A stretch of DNA of 64,000 nucleotides, from contig NW_017265146.1 of NCBI RefSeq assembly GCF_001638985.1, positions 62,001 to 126,000 of the forward strand, in the 5' to 3' direction. The DNA is from Phycomyces blakesleeanus NRRL 1555(-). Its lineage: Eukaryota > Mucoromycota > Mucoromycetes > Mucorales > Phycomycetaceae. The notes below the pieces were generated by a model. The model worked only from the letters and a program-made list of their open reading frames with translations. It did not search any database and had not been told where the DNA came from. The stretch's first letter is position 1. The number at the start of each line of letters is the position of its first letter. Shown piece after piece: positions 35,207-46,491 of this stretch. The translations under genes were made by a program, and so were the position numbers.

Positions 35207-36090
35207 ATGTTTGCTTACAACGCTCCCTCTATACCAACAACAGCAATAGCAACTTCTTCTTCTTCTTCTTCTTCTAGCTTATCTGACGACTCCACCACTA
35301 TCATGCATACTTCTGGACTCATTTCAAGAAAACGGAAACTAGAAACCGACGAAGATATATCCCAGATTAACAACGATCCTTTAGCAAAAGGGTTCTTAGA
35401 AAGCTTTAATGAGAGACGGAAGAGAGTACGCCCGAACGATGACATTCGCCCCACCTCTACTTTCACTTCTTTATGGCGCACCGACTCCAATAAAAAGCTT
35501 CCAAAGATAATTGATTTCTCTAGTAAGTCGTTTATTATTCAACAATCTGTTTATCCTTTGCTCATCCTCTCATTAATCCATATCTATTTATACTCATTCT
35601 GTTAGGTGAGACCTATGTCTGTTTTAAGGAAAATTGTAACTCTCGATCTTTCACCTGGAGCGACTTGTGCCTTCACGTACAAGAACAACATTCAGAAAAG
35701 TGCGCATCGTGCGGCGAACTGCTTATCTGTCAGGCTCAGATAGATCATCACCGTAAGATCCATGAAAGCCCAAAAGGGTTTGTGTGTGGAGAAGATGGTT
35801 GTGAGAAAATTTTCTCGACAGTAAGTATGTATGTCTGTGGATTAGACTCCTAAATCCCCATCATTATCACTATCACTGTTATTATCGTCAAGTTGATTCA
35901 CTCTGACTTTTATATACACACACAGAAAGAGAAGCTTGGGATGCATTTTAACTTTATACATGTATACAACAAAAAACATATGTGTCTGCATGACGACTGT
36001 GGGAGATGGTTCGCTTACAAAAGCGCTTTAGAAAGACATGAGCTCAGTCATGTTTCAAGCAGGTCTTGTATTAATCAAACAACGCAATAA
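35207..36090 (+). CDS. C2H2 zinc-finger protein, four fingers
   Basis: Three exons (35207-35522, 35606-35820, 35926-36090) give 231 residues. An N-terminal Ser-rich and basic region (SRKRKLETDED, ERRKRVRP) likely holds a nuclear localisation signal. Four C2H2 fingers follow: C-x4-C-x12-H-x4-H beginning YVCFKENC; C-x2-C with H-x3-H in EKCASCGELL..DHHRKIH; a third split by intron 2 (FVCGEDGC, then MHFNFIH); and a fourth, HMCLHDDCGRWF..ERHELSH. The finger spacing is like transcription factor IIIA-type proteins. The short tail has no other domain. Likely a DNA- or RNA-binding nuclear protein; target unknown. Rebuilding finger three exactly across the intron supports the splice sites. Confidence 0.82.
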
Positions 36091-36575
36091 TCCCCCCCTT
36101 TAACAACAATTGAAGCAAAAGGGAGCCTAGTTATTATTGTTATTACTATTACTATTACTATTACTATTTTATTATTATAAATTAAATGTGATCTACGCCA
36201 ATTTTTTTTTTTAAAAAAATTAATAGTCACTTGCGCATAAAAATCCCCTAAGAAACTTGTCTTAACAACATCAGCTATATACTTATAAATGTATAATGCC
36301 AATGTTCATTGAATTAACTATTTGTGTATCAATTGATGGCTTTATTACTGGTTCTTGAATATTAGCCAAGTACAATATTTCTTGGAATGATATATAGATG
36401 TTTGTACATATAAACCGTTGTACACTTGTTTCTTGTGCGATAGAGTGAGTTAAGTTAAGTTAAGTTGGGTTGAGTTGAGTTGAGGTGATGTGAGTGTATG
36501 TGGGGTTTATTTTTTCTTGTAAAATTATAATTTATATACATTGCATATAAATGTGTGGGAAAGGGTTATATAATA

Positions 36576-37005
36576 GAGAGGGTATCTTCGAGCCTGAATT
36601 GCAAACGTTTGCAAATTTTTATTTTACGCGGCGAATTAAATTCCAATACTTGTTTTGCAAATTTCATGGTGGAGGCCATTTAGTGAGCATTTGAAGCCAA
36701 AAGTTAGGTAATCCCTGATTTTTTACTTCAAATGCTCACTAAATTTCTAGTAAAAATTGGGCTTATTTTTCCCACTTCAAAACAAAATGTATGATAGCCA
36801 GTAGCCTCTTCTTCATACTTACTTAATAAAATAGGCCTTGGAAAGTCAAGTTTATTAAGGTCTATTTCCTCTAAATTTCTTAGTATCAATGTTTTCAACT
36901 TATAATATTCATAACTGTATCTGAGCTTTATTCTTATTTTTGATTGGGTTTTACAAATAATTATTTTTTAGTCATCTTGAAATTATCATAACTCGACACC
37001 CTCTC
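36576..37005. mobile_element. 430-bp TIR element, copy 1 (uninterrupted)
   Basis: The ends GAGAGGGTATCTTCGAG and the complement of GAGAGGGTGTCGAG face each other and are flanked by TA on both sides (AAT read alternatively). From 36699 on it is over 90 percent identical by eye to 60410-61122, where a second copy is split by another insertion. Non-coding. Confidence 0.8.
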
Positions 37006-37089
37006 TAATATCGCAAAAAGAAATTACATATCAATGATTTGAGAAAATCACTCTGATAATACACATGACTATGGCAGTTACATTATATT

Positions 37090-37355
37090 AAAAAAAAAGA
37101 TGATGGTTTTAGTAAGAATATTTCTGCAAGATTTCCCGGGATTTAAGGGTTGTTTTAGGGTTGAATTTTGATTAAGCACTATTATTGTGGTTTAAAAGTA
37201 AAATCACAACTTTTACCCTACCACGCTTTTTTTTGCAATCAATACAAAACACCTCTTTCTACCTCTTCAACCAGATACAAAAAATAACAATAATTATAAT
37301 AAAATAGTAATTCACTGAAAGATTATTTAAATAATTTAATAGCTTACTGAGATAT
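37090..37355. repeat. Dispersed repeat, copy 2
   Basis: Partner of 31560-31790 (same orientation, diverged). It begins just after the 430-bp element's right end. Confidence 0.6.
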
Positions 37356-37550
37356 TCGGGATTGCTATTAGGCTAGTATCTCAATAATGGGAAAAGTAGA
37401 TACTGTGAGAGTGTTGTATGTATCTGTTACTATTAAGATCCCCGTAATTCAAATCCCTGCTGTGTGATGGTTGGTTTACACTGTATGGGTGTGTAGTGTA
37501 CGTGTGCCTGGTGTGTAATAGTTCCGGAGATTGTTGACTTGCCAGGTTCA

Positions 37551-38240
37551 TTAACAAGAAAGGAGCTGGGAATCGAGTAGCTTGCTGATTTGACCAAAGT
37601 ATGAAAAGAAAAAGTCGGCGACGTTAATGAACTCGGCTGGACATTCATAACATGGTTTGTTTTGGATCACAGACATTCGGGTGTTGGGTTTTGTGATCCA
37701 GAAGAATCCGACAAAACTTGCCACTTTTAAGATCAACTCTTATTTTATTGTTATTATTCTTATTATTATTATTTGGGCAGGAGAGGTATATATAGCAGCC
37801 TCACCTAACCGCAGTAGAGTCCACATGAATGCAGTATAACATGTTTACACTTCTAGGATCGATTAAAGCACAAAGTCTACGAGATTCTTTTGTGATGGTC
37901 TCATGAATGCAAGGAAAGTTTTCTGTGTCAATAATTGTAGTCCTTTTAGGGTTGTATCCTTGGGTAGTGTTAATGACCTGCTTAATAGTTGAAACACGAA
38001 CACGAACACGAATACGATCTGGATGTATTGTTCTTCTGAACTTTGAAAATCTCGCTGGTTAAGTTGGTCATCCTTTTCGCAAAAAATGTCTAGCTTTGTT
38101 CATGAATATTCTCCATACTTCCGTCAAGGCTTGAAGACACAGAATAAATGCTGATATACCCACATCATTAAAGGCTAGCTCTGACAAGCATAAGACGTCA
38201 AAAATTTGCCATTCAGATACAGCACTAAGAACTGCGATAA
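37551..38240 (-). pseudogene. Eroded coding sequence, family not recognised
   Basis: Minus-strand frames give coding-like peptides in order: FIAVLSAVSEWQIFDVLCLS and ALTEVWRIFMNKARHFLRK (about 38240-38065), then after a frame change TIKQVINTTQGYNPKRTTII and CIHETITKESRRLCALIDP (about 37990-37820), then ILKVASFVGFFWITKPNTRM and INVADFFFSYFGQISKLLDS (37736-37551). The pieces are separated by stops and shifts, so it is either a dead gene or transposon remnant. I cannot name the family. Confidence 0.4.
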
Positions 38241-39472
38241 ATTTAGTGAAAAGAAATAGGTAAAGTAAAGTATCGATATATAGCTTTAGATAGAGTCTTT
38301 TGGTAGAGACTATATTAATGTTGATCTATAAAACACTGCAAAATTATATCCAAGAAGTGTTCCAGAGACAGTGTAACTAGGCAACAAAAGCAGACAAACT
38401 GCTTTAGGAGGATGGGTCGAATACGTATTCAACTGGCTAGAGGGTAGGCGAAAAGACTCGTTTGGGGTTTAAACATCCGTCACATGTAAATCAAATCAAT
38501 ATATTCACCCAATAGCTCTATGATGTCTTATTATAAAAACTTGTATGTTTTGCATCAAAAGGCGTATCGACGGAGATTACAAGACCCAAGTTACCCTGTT
38601 CTTTTTTCTTTTTTCTTTTTTTTTTCACACACGCCGTCTGTATAAAGGCATATTATATTTAATGGCTGAATACCATCCCCCTAAAAAATAAATTGTTGTT
38701 TGAAATATTAGATTCCCGTTTTAAATTTTTCCCACCCATCTTAATACTCACTCCCCCTCTCACCTAAAGAGAGTCCTTTTTTCTTTCTTTTTTACATATA
38801 TAATATTTTAAAGAAGAAGTGTAGGTACAGATATCATATTTTGGTATCTTCTTTAGCTGTTTGGTGTAGACTTTAGAGTGTTATAGATAGTCTTTTGTGA
38901 GTTCATTTATCGATCGCAAGCCATACTATGTTTGATTGATTGATTGATTGTTTGTTTGTTTTTCTTTCTTTATACAGCCTTCATATGATTGTGCAACGTT
39001 TTTTAAAAGCCAATTTGATTGATGCTAAAATTTGATTGGCTATTAATGGCACTAGATATATGAGCCCATGTAATTTGATTCAAAATCCAAGTATTTATGA
39101 AATCCTCTACTATCATCAAACTAATGAGTTGTTCTGGCCATTAAAATAATTTCTATTGATTTATATCCTCACAGTAATTATGAACCCCCCCTCCCCATCA
39201 AGGTGGCCAAACTAATGAATTCTATTGGCTAAACCAAAATTATTATTATAAGTTTTTATTTAGTCTTCACATGCTAATTGCAACACAGCCCTTGCCAATA
39301 AACTACTACATACTGTGGTTACTGATTTTTTTGATACAGACAAATGATAGCTAAAGAGAGACAGAACAAGAGAAAAAGAAAAAGAAAACAAAAAAAAAGT
39401 AATAAAAGGACAAGGAAATGTATGGCAGTCTTTTTTTTTTCTCTTTTCTTTTCTTTGCACAGCTTCAACATA
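38241..39472. other. Spacer before the Ser/Ala-rich gene
   Basis: No gene seen. Contains TTGA/TTTG repeats (38932-38965), C-rich spots and a T-rich stretch at 39428-39455 close to the next start codon. Confidence 0.5.
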
Positions 39473-39583
39473 ATGAGCAACATCAGCGACATCAGCAGCA
39501 TCAGCAGCATCAGCAGCAACAACCGCAACAACAGCTTCAACAGCATTAGCAGCATTAGCAGCAACAACAGCTTCAACAGCTTC

Positions 39584-39620
<37 letters not shown>

Positions 39621-41032
39621 GCTTCAACAGCAACAACAGCGACAATGGAATCTTCAACAGATCCATTAGCACAATCTCCCCCCTCCCATCCGTGGGAGGT
39701 TATAATCCTTCCCCCTCCCCCTCTCCTTCCCCCTCCCCCTCTCCTTCCCCCTCTCCCTCACCTTCTACAATTTTTTCCGTTTCCTCCCCCTCCTCATCAC
39801 CCCCCTCCTCATATTCCGTTCGTTCGTCTGCTTCGTCGCTGGAGTCACGCCAGCGTTCGAATGCCCCCTCCCCCTCCTCTCTCTCTCGCTCACCTTCCTC
39901 TTCTTTCTCTTCCTCCTCCTCCTCGTCTTCTTTCTCTCTCTCCTCCTCTTCCTCATTCGTTCCTTACTCCTCCTCCTCGTCATCTTATCTTTCTTCTCCT
40001 CTTCCTTCCTCTTCCTCCTCTTCTTCTCTTTCTTCTCTTCCATCCTCTCTCTCCTCCTCCTCTTCATCTTCTTCATACGTTCCTTCATCTTTTGAAGAAG
40101 ATGAAGTTTGTTCGGGTAAGTCTTGATTTATGTGTATATATGTATATAATATTAGATAAATGATAAAATCCTAATCACAGCTTTATATACATATATACAT
40201 ATATAGCCCCAGTTGTACCAAAAGGTACAAAGAGAAAGTTGGATGAGTTGGAGGAGCTTGCCGAGTTGGCAATGGAGTACCGCCGTGTGTACAAGCGCAC
40301 GGCGGTTAACAAACCGTTCAAGAAGTCTCCCCTCGGTTGTGAAGAAGACGGGGATCTCGGGCAGGCGCCAAAGAAACCTGCGCAAGTACTTTCAGTTGGT
40401 GGTAAGTAACTACTTATCTTTATACATATTTGTGTGTTTATTTATATATATATATGTCTAACAAATGCCTTTTCTTTTCTTCATTAGCGGTAACCACTGG
40501 AACGAAGCGGGGCTGCCCCGAGGACTTTGACGAAGACGAACGCGTCCCAAAGCGCGTCCTTCGTCAGATCCTCGCTGATTACGAGGAACCCGTCCAGAAG
40601 GGCAAGACGGGCCTTCCATTGTCGAAGGCCCTCTACAGACGGGTTCTGAGTCAGGAGACCCAGGCGGCGGCGGTCCTGGCTATCACAGGGTGCCTCCACC
40701 CTAGAAAGTGTGAGGCAGTAAAGCCAGAAGAGGACGCCGCCGCTGTTACCGCCGTCTTCCAGGTGCCACCATCAGCAGCATCATCATCAGCAGCAGCATC
40801 ATCAGCAGCAGCATCATCAGCAGCAGCAGCATCAGCAGCAGCAGCAGCATCATCAGCAGCAGCATCATCAGCAGCAGCAGCAGCAGCATCAGCAGCAGCA
40901 GCAGCAGCAGCATCATCAGCAGCAGCAGCAGCAGCATCAGCAGCAGCAGCAGCAGCAGCATCATCAGCAGCAGCAGCATCATCAGCAGCAGCAGCATCAT
41001 CAGCGGCATCATCAACAACATCAACAACATAA
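39473..41032 (+). CDS. Ser-rich / poly-Ala low-complexity nuclear-type protein
   Basis: Three exons (39473-40115, 40207-40401, 40488-41032), both introns phase 1, give 460 residues. Exon 1 encodes a Ser/Asn-rich stretch, a run of 12 Asn, a PSPSPS tract and long poly-Ser. Exons 2 and 3 are quite different: GC-rich, charged and helix-forming, each opening with a GTKR motif (GTKRKLDELEELAELAMEY and GTKRGCPEDFDEDERVPKRV), followed by a basic region. The C-terminus is about 85 residues of Ala with Ser interruptions from a CAG/CATCAG tract. An earlier in-frame ATG at 39422 would add a hydrophobic, T-run-encoded stretch and is less likely. I do not recognise a domain; composition suggests a nuclear or condensate-forming protein. 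Confidence 0.6.
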
Positions 41033-41175
41033 AAACCAGCGCTTTTGGTCTGGAGATTCTTTTCTCAAGAGCGGGAAAAAAAAGATGAAGAATCTCCAGA
41101 CCATCCCCGGCAGAAGCAGAAGTTACTCCAATTAACTTCTTTATATACCTTATAGCAACAGGAAGCAACAGATAC

Positions 41176-41515
41176 CAATCTACTAACAAGCAACAGACTA
41201 ATCTACTAACAAGCAACAGTTACTAACCTACTAACAAGCAACGGGAACTAACCTACTAACAAGCAACGAGAACTAACCTTACTGGCAACTAACTTGATTA
41301 GCAGAAACAGAAACAAAATCCGAAACCTGGATCAGTATTAGGATCAGTATTAGGATCAGTATTAGGATCAGTATCAGGATCAGTATCAGGATCAGTATCA
41401 GTATCAGGATCAGTATTAGGATCAGTATCAAGATCAAGATCAATGCCAGGGTCATGGATAAGGATATGATTAGGATCAGGGTCAGGGTCAGGGTCAGGAC
41501 CAGAAGGAAGGAAGG
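41176..41515. repeat. Two adjacent minisatellites
   Basis: First block (41176-41285): about four copies of a roughly 26-base unit around CTACTAACAAGCAAC. Second block (41331-41510): 12- and 6-base units GGATCAGTATTA / GGATCA / GGGTCA. They start about 140 bases after the stop codon of the Ser/Ala-rich gene and may be partly transcribed. Confidence 0.85.
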
Positions 41516-41583
41516 ATAGATAAAATAAAAAATTAGAATATATATATATATATATAAATAAATATTATTTATTTTATTATTTA

Positions 41584-41619
<36 letters not shown>

Positions 41620-41830
41620 GAGAGAAATATATCTATTTTACAATTGCGGCAACATAAGAATCGTTGGATTTACTATTGATACTATAATGTAATATGAATT
41701 AAGAAAATATTAATACTAATGAATATCAAGAAGACCATAATATATGCTTATATAAAAGTAGCTATTGTACGGCACCAATAGTGCTAGCATTGGCATTGGC
41801 ATTGATATAATAAACTTATACAAGAGCCAT

Positions 41831-41864
<34 letters not shown>

Positions 41865-42484
41865 TGAAAAGCAGATATGGCCCTTTATAAGAAGAAAAAC
41901 TGACAGGCTTAAAGATGGAATCATAACATACTTTTTCATTCGGCAGGAGATATAGTTTGACCACATTCTCAAGTCATTTGGTAAACAGAGTTTATCGACT
42001 GCTCAAAGTAGCCCATAAGAAAGTTCTTGAAAATGGAGCAATCTTACTTACCTAATGTCCTGGACGACACGAAACAAGAAAAAATAATAACCAAAGAAGC
42101 TAATTTGTCATTTCATAAAAGCTAAGGATATCTTGATAGTACTACTCGCTTTGTCGGTTACGACTGTCCGTGTTGTGCTTGGTACAACAAGTGAAGTTGA
42201 CGGTGAGAGGTTATGAGCAGAAAGGATACGTTATATAAAGGAAATCCAAGGCACTATCGATATTCTACTGCGAAAAACAACATGAGATAGTAGTGCTCTA
42301 CACCTGCCGCATTTTGTGCCATTCGAAAATGATGACGAAGAAGAATAAGAAAGGGTAGTTGGAGTTGATCCCTTTAAGAGAGTCGGGTAGAGCTTAGATG
42401 AAGAAAGGAAGAAAAAGGAACCGAAAACCGAATCATATAATTTAACAATTTCCTAGTTGATATTTATTTATTTATTTACAAGGC

Positions 42485-42840
42485 GATTTCTGTCAAAACA
42501 GTCCAGTCTGACATTGCTGAGAGGTCATCGATGTTCTCGGTTCATCCATAAGCTTCTGCTGTATTTGCCATAATAGCTTGCTCATTGCAAGTGTTATGTA
42601 TTTCCACACCGGACAATATCTTGGCAGTAAGATATCTAACTTGTGGATGGAATTTTCAATCATTATTGTCCAGCATTTCGCAAACTTCTAGAGATAGCTC
42701 TACAAATTGGCGTTGCCGAATGAGACATGTGTAAGATGACGAGACAAGAACACGCTAAAGACCTAGAAGACTCGTGCGAGTGCATCTCAAGCAAAATACT
42801 TTGTCTATTTCATCAAAAAAAAAAGAAAAGGCACTTCAAT
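42485..42840 (-). pseudogene. Eroded helical-repeat-like coding sequence
   Basis: One minus-strand frame carries, with three internal stops, RQRQFVELSLEVCEMLDNND, FHPQVRYLTAKILSGVE, CNEQAIMANTAEAYG and IDDLSAMSDWTVLTEIA, ending at a stop. The pattern is protein-like and resembles helical repeats, but I cannot name a family. Neighbouring plus-strand traces at 42120-42400 (HFVPFENDDEEE, VVGVDPFKRVG) suggest more dead coding DNA here. Confidence 0.35.
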
Positions 42841-43720
42841 GACAAAATTGGCATAAAAGTATCGCTATATGAGATGCTGCGATTGAAAATGCGCTCATGA
42901 GTCAGGATATTTTACTACATTTCATCTTTATTAAATATGGTCGATAGCTTTAGCTGAAGGGCATCAATAATGAACAAGGTTCTTTTTTTTCCAGTTGGGT
43001 GACTGCCTGTTATTTGACAGGTATTGACCAACGCTTCGTCAAAGCATGGGTTTAGTTCTCCTGACAAAGCCCATATACAGATTCACAGGACTGCTGTGGT
43101 AATTAATTCATAGCTTTTATTCAAATATTTTAAAGAATGCTTGCAATATATATATATATATATATAAGAGGGGGTCATTGGTTGAATTTTATAAATTGGT
43201 CATTAAAAGAGCAAATCCGGAAAGAAATACAAGGAATAATAAGAGTGAAAATGGGATATGAGGATTAAACAGGTCTCTGTATGTATGTTAAAGAAGTAGG
43301 AAAGGTTGAAGACAAAGATTCGTGAGAATTTGTGAAAGTTTGGCTATATAAAGTAATAATATCTGGTATCAAAAGCTGAAAAAGATTCATACGTTGAGCT
43401 ACTACTGATTATTCTATCATAATGTACCCGCTCCAGATGCTCTAAGGTCCCCACTTTTTACCATAGTGTATTGTTACCTTACGAATTATTTGTTTACATC
43501 ATTAACAATTGAACATTATCCAAATACACCCATTTGTATAAATATTTGAGTGTATTACTGTTGTCTGACAATGATTTGCCCTTAAGTAGCTCATTGTCTG
43601 TTTCCATACCCAGGAACCATTTAAGGGCTTAATAATAATAAATCTACTTCATGGTTTAAAAGAACATATGTAGCAATTGACTTTTTTTTTTAGACAACAG
43701 CAACCCAAAGTCTCATATTG

Positions 43721-43747
43721 CCCCCCCCCCCCCCCCCCCCCCCCCCC
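43721..43747. repeat. C27 homopolymer
   Basis: An uninterrupted run of 27 C on the plus strand in an otherwise very AT-rich spacer. The true length is uncertain because such runs are hard to sequence. Confidence 0.8.
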
Positions 43748-44178
43748 ATTCTTTAACTACACTGTACAAAATCGATCTAGTTTTACAGTTGATACTTGTA
43801 GAAACCTTATTTTATGATACACAATATTAATCATAATAGAAGGATAGTGAGCTAAATTTTCATATTAAAACATCTACAAAATTAAAGATAATACTATACA
43901 TATAATAAAGAAAGACATTTTAGACAAGGTATTAGAGAATATGGGGTAAGAAAGGTACGCTACAACAATCTCATACGATCTATAGTATTGTATTACATTT
44001 CTATAGGACGAAGGACAACAATAGAATAATACAGGTCTCATTCTACTCCAAACACATTTTAACAAAAGCCTGTTTTCTTTTTTCTTTCTTTCTTATTCTT
44101 CAAATTCAAAGCCAAATTCAATAAATTCAGGTAAATGCTTAATACTTTTTCATCTCTTCTATTCTTTGAACTTTTACT

Positions 44179-44712
44179 ATGAATAGTCTTGATAGTAACA
44201 ACCTTCAGCAGCTCATAATCAACATTCAGGCATTAGAAGAGGACGAAGGAATAAACATCTCTGATACTGGATCCCGAAGCACCATGATATCTAATATTGC
44301 CAATAATATGAACTCCATAGTTACACCGCTGTCTACAGACCTTGACCCATCTCCTGAATTACTGTTGGCAATTCCAGGCATGTCTGGAAATTTCTTTGAG
44401 CGACCATTGGATGAAGAAAATCGGCGTCAGTTTTTGAGAAGTTGTCCTCGGAATATCCTTCGTAAATATATGCCACCTTCGTTTGATCTCTCACATTTTG
44501 GGACCAATACCAGACAAACAGATTTGCGACTTTTTGCTATACAAGCTCGTATAGCGGAGATCACTCGTCCGATTGATTGGTTTGTTGATGGTGTCATATC
44601 TCAAAAATCAGTTTCCTTGGAGCAAGCTTTGGATTTTGCCCAATGTATCCATGAGCTTTTATCTCAAACAGCAACATACATCACCAAGATGCGATTAGAT
44701 AATGCTCGTTAG
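44179..44712 (+). CDS. Stand-alone Gag-like protein related to DIRS ORF1
   Basis: Intact single-exon ORF of 177 residues with no other retroelement gene nearby. It aligns along nearly its whole length with the first 185 or so residues of the DIRS ORF1 at 57542-58390: PELLLAIPGM vs PELIKAIPRM, PLDEENRRQFLRSCPRN vs PLDEASRRRFLLNCPRN, LRKYMPPSF vs LRQYQAPVL, and EQALDFAQCIHELLSQ vs TQALGFANTMHELLSD, then MRLDN vs MRSDN. It stops where the relative continues into its basic C-terminal half. No reverse transcriptase, recombinase or matching terminal repeats are visible within 2 kb. It may be a truncated, still-open retroelement remnant or a co-opted host gene; N-terminal half acidic, mid and C-terminal parts helical. 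Confidence 0.7.
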   Translation: MNSLDSNNLQQLIINIQALEEDEGINISDTGSRSTMISNIANNMNSIVTPLSTDLDPSPELLLAIPGMSGNFFERPLDEENRRQFLRSCPRNILRKYMPPSFDLSHFGTNTRQTDLRLFAIQARIAEITRPIDWFVDGVISQKSVSLEQALDFAQCIHELLSQTATYITKMRLDNAR

Positions 44713-45281
44713 TTGACATGTCATTTTGTATTTATTAGCATTAGACTATTATTATTCTTTGCATTCTAAGAGTAACCTACACCTAATAAATATTTTTCTT
44801 TTACGCTCTAAAATTGAATTTAACCTGAATAACAGTCATTGGTATCAGCTTATATACGTCTTGGTACAAGTGTTTTTTAACAACATTTCAATCTAACTAT
44901 TAATAAAAGCTATTGATATGTTTACTCACAAACAATACTTTGAAAGCATTTAATTAAACTTAAGAGCGCCCACCTATGGAATAAATGTATGATCCATAAA
45001 GGATTGCTAATTTAGGCATAAAATGGTCCTTTTCGAAACCGAATCATTATCTAGCATCACTGATATTAGAGAGGGTGCCGAAAATTGGTCTATAGAATCA
45101 CCTCTGAAATCACCCTCGAAGTTTTACTATTTTTTTCATAGTGCTAGCTGTGTGGGAACATATTAAGCGTGTTTGGTCATTTTAATTGCAATAAGTTTAA
45201 AACGTAGCGCACACTATTTCACATTAAGTTTCTTACCAGGCTAAAACAATTTTCCAGGTTGTCGTTCTAGATCAGTCTGCC
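44713..45281. other. Intergenic; one orphan TIR end
   Basis: No gene seen. At 45068 the motif TAGAGAGGGTGCCGA matches the terminal repeat of the 430-bp element family, but no partner end was found. Confidence 0.5.
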
Positions 45282-46348
45282 ATGGAAGCCGTAGATACAA
45301 ATGAAATATTCAAACACAATATTTTTCCAAGAAAGGTTTTCCTTTGTTCCGGTGGTGGAAGTGGTATCTTTCGCGGAATGACAGAAGCTATGGTTCGCCA
45401 TGGCGCAAAGGCTGTAATCATCAGTAGAAGGTTAATTGAAATCCCTTTCTAAAACCAAATAAAACCTCATGCTAATAATAAAGTTATAGCAAGGATAAGC
45501 TAGAAAAACCAGCCAAGGAGATAAGTGAGATGACTGGTGGCCATGTTTTGTAAGTAGATAAATCTAACCGAAAAAAAAAACTACAATCCATGATCACCAG
45601 TATATTCAATTACTTTTTCTCTATTAACCTCCTTTCTTTTTTTGTATTGTAGTGCAGTAGCTGCGGACGTTCGCAATCCTGCATAGGTTGAGAATGCTGT
45701 TCAAAAAGCTCTCGAGAAGTTTGGTAGAATCGACTTTTCGATTAACGGTGCTGCAGGAAACTTTCTGACTCCTTTCTAGAATTTGTCTTAAAATGTTTTC
45801 CGCACTGTGATTGAAATTGAGCTTATTGGTGACTATGTACTGGAATAAAAGTGATTTGAATACATAATTGATATTTGCGTGGATTTTTAAGCACATTTAA
45901 CCTTACAAAGGCCGCTCTTCCATACCTTAAAGAATCTAAGGGATCCATTCTTAATGTACAGTGCCACATTGCATTATACAGGGGTTCCTTATCAACAACA
46001 TCCCGGAGCTGCCAAGGCTGGAATTGATGTAAATCCTAAAATGTGGATAGTGAACAAAGGCTGTAAAACTTACGATACCTATGTTTCTCTCAGGCTCTTA
46101 CCAAGCTTTGGGCAGTTGAATTAGGCCCTCACGATGTTCGTATGTACTAGCAAATATATAATTTATCTTATTTTAAAAAATCTCATAATACTCTATAGGT
46201 GTTAACGGTATCGCATCTGGACCTATTGTAAGTGTGGTAACTACGTTTGTTGTTGTAATATATATTAACTATATATATATGACCTAACTTATATTTAAAA
46301 TAGATGGTGCTTGGCTCTCTTGACATCTTGATTCATACCCCGAGATAA
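45282..46348 (+). pseudogene. SPS19: Peroxisomal 2,4-dienoyl-CoA reductase (SPS19-like), dead copy
   Basis: The exon-intron layout of a short-chain dehydrogenase/reductase survives. The Rossmann motif appears as CSGGGSGIFRGMTEAMVRHG with VIISRR after it; then KLEKPAKEISEMTGGHV, AAADVRNP-like text, VQKALEKFGRIDFSINGAAG (the family's NGAAGNFL block), SKGSILNV, a Y-x-G-x3-Q-Q block with AAKAGID-like text in a shifted frame, LTKLWAVELGPHDVRVNGIASGPI-like text split by introns, and an end at 46348. In-frame stops (for example after RNP and after LTPF) and frame shifts break it. Intact members remove double bonds from polyunsaturated acyl-CoA during peroxisomal beta-oxidation. A functional copy probably exists elsewhere. 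Confidence 0.88.
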
Positions 46349-46491
46349 TTCTTAACCCACCAACAAGCAAGCTTTAAAGTTAATTATTAGATACAGGACA
46401 TTATAGTAAGATTATATTTTCAAATTTAAATTCAATTATGGAAATATGTATTGGCCATCTATCCCACAAAATAAAGTTACTAGTACATAAA

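Larger units (their letters stand above)
41516..44178. other. Intergenic with eroded sequence
   Basis: No intact gene. Includes a TTA repeat (41570-41620), (TA)n tracts, coding-like remnants at about 42120-42400 (plus strand) and 42485-42840 (minus strand), and a C27 run at 43721-43747. Confidence 0.5.

Noticed and set aside
39645..40163. Pro/Leu-rich open frame overlapping exon 1 of the Ser-rich gene
   Set aside because: Alternate frame of CCTCCTCC-type repeats; it has no continuation into exons 2 and 3, whereas the Ser frame does.
40746..41216. Poly-Leu/Met open frame on the minus strand
   Set aside because: Antisense translation of the CAG tract.
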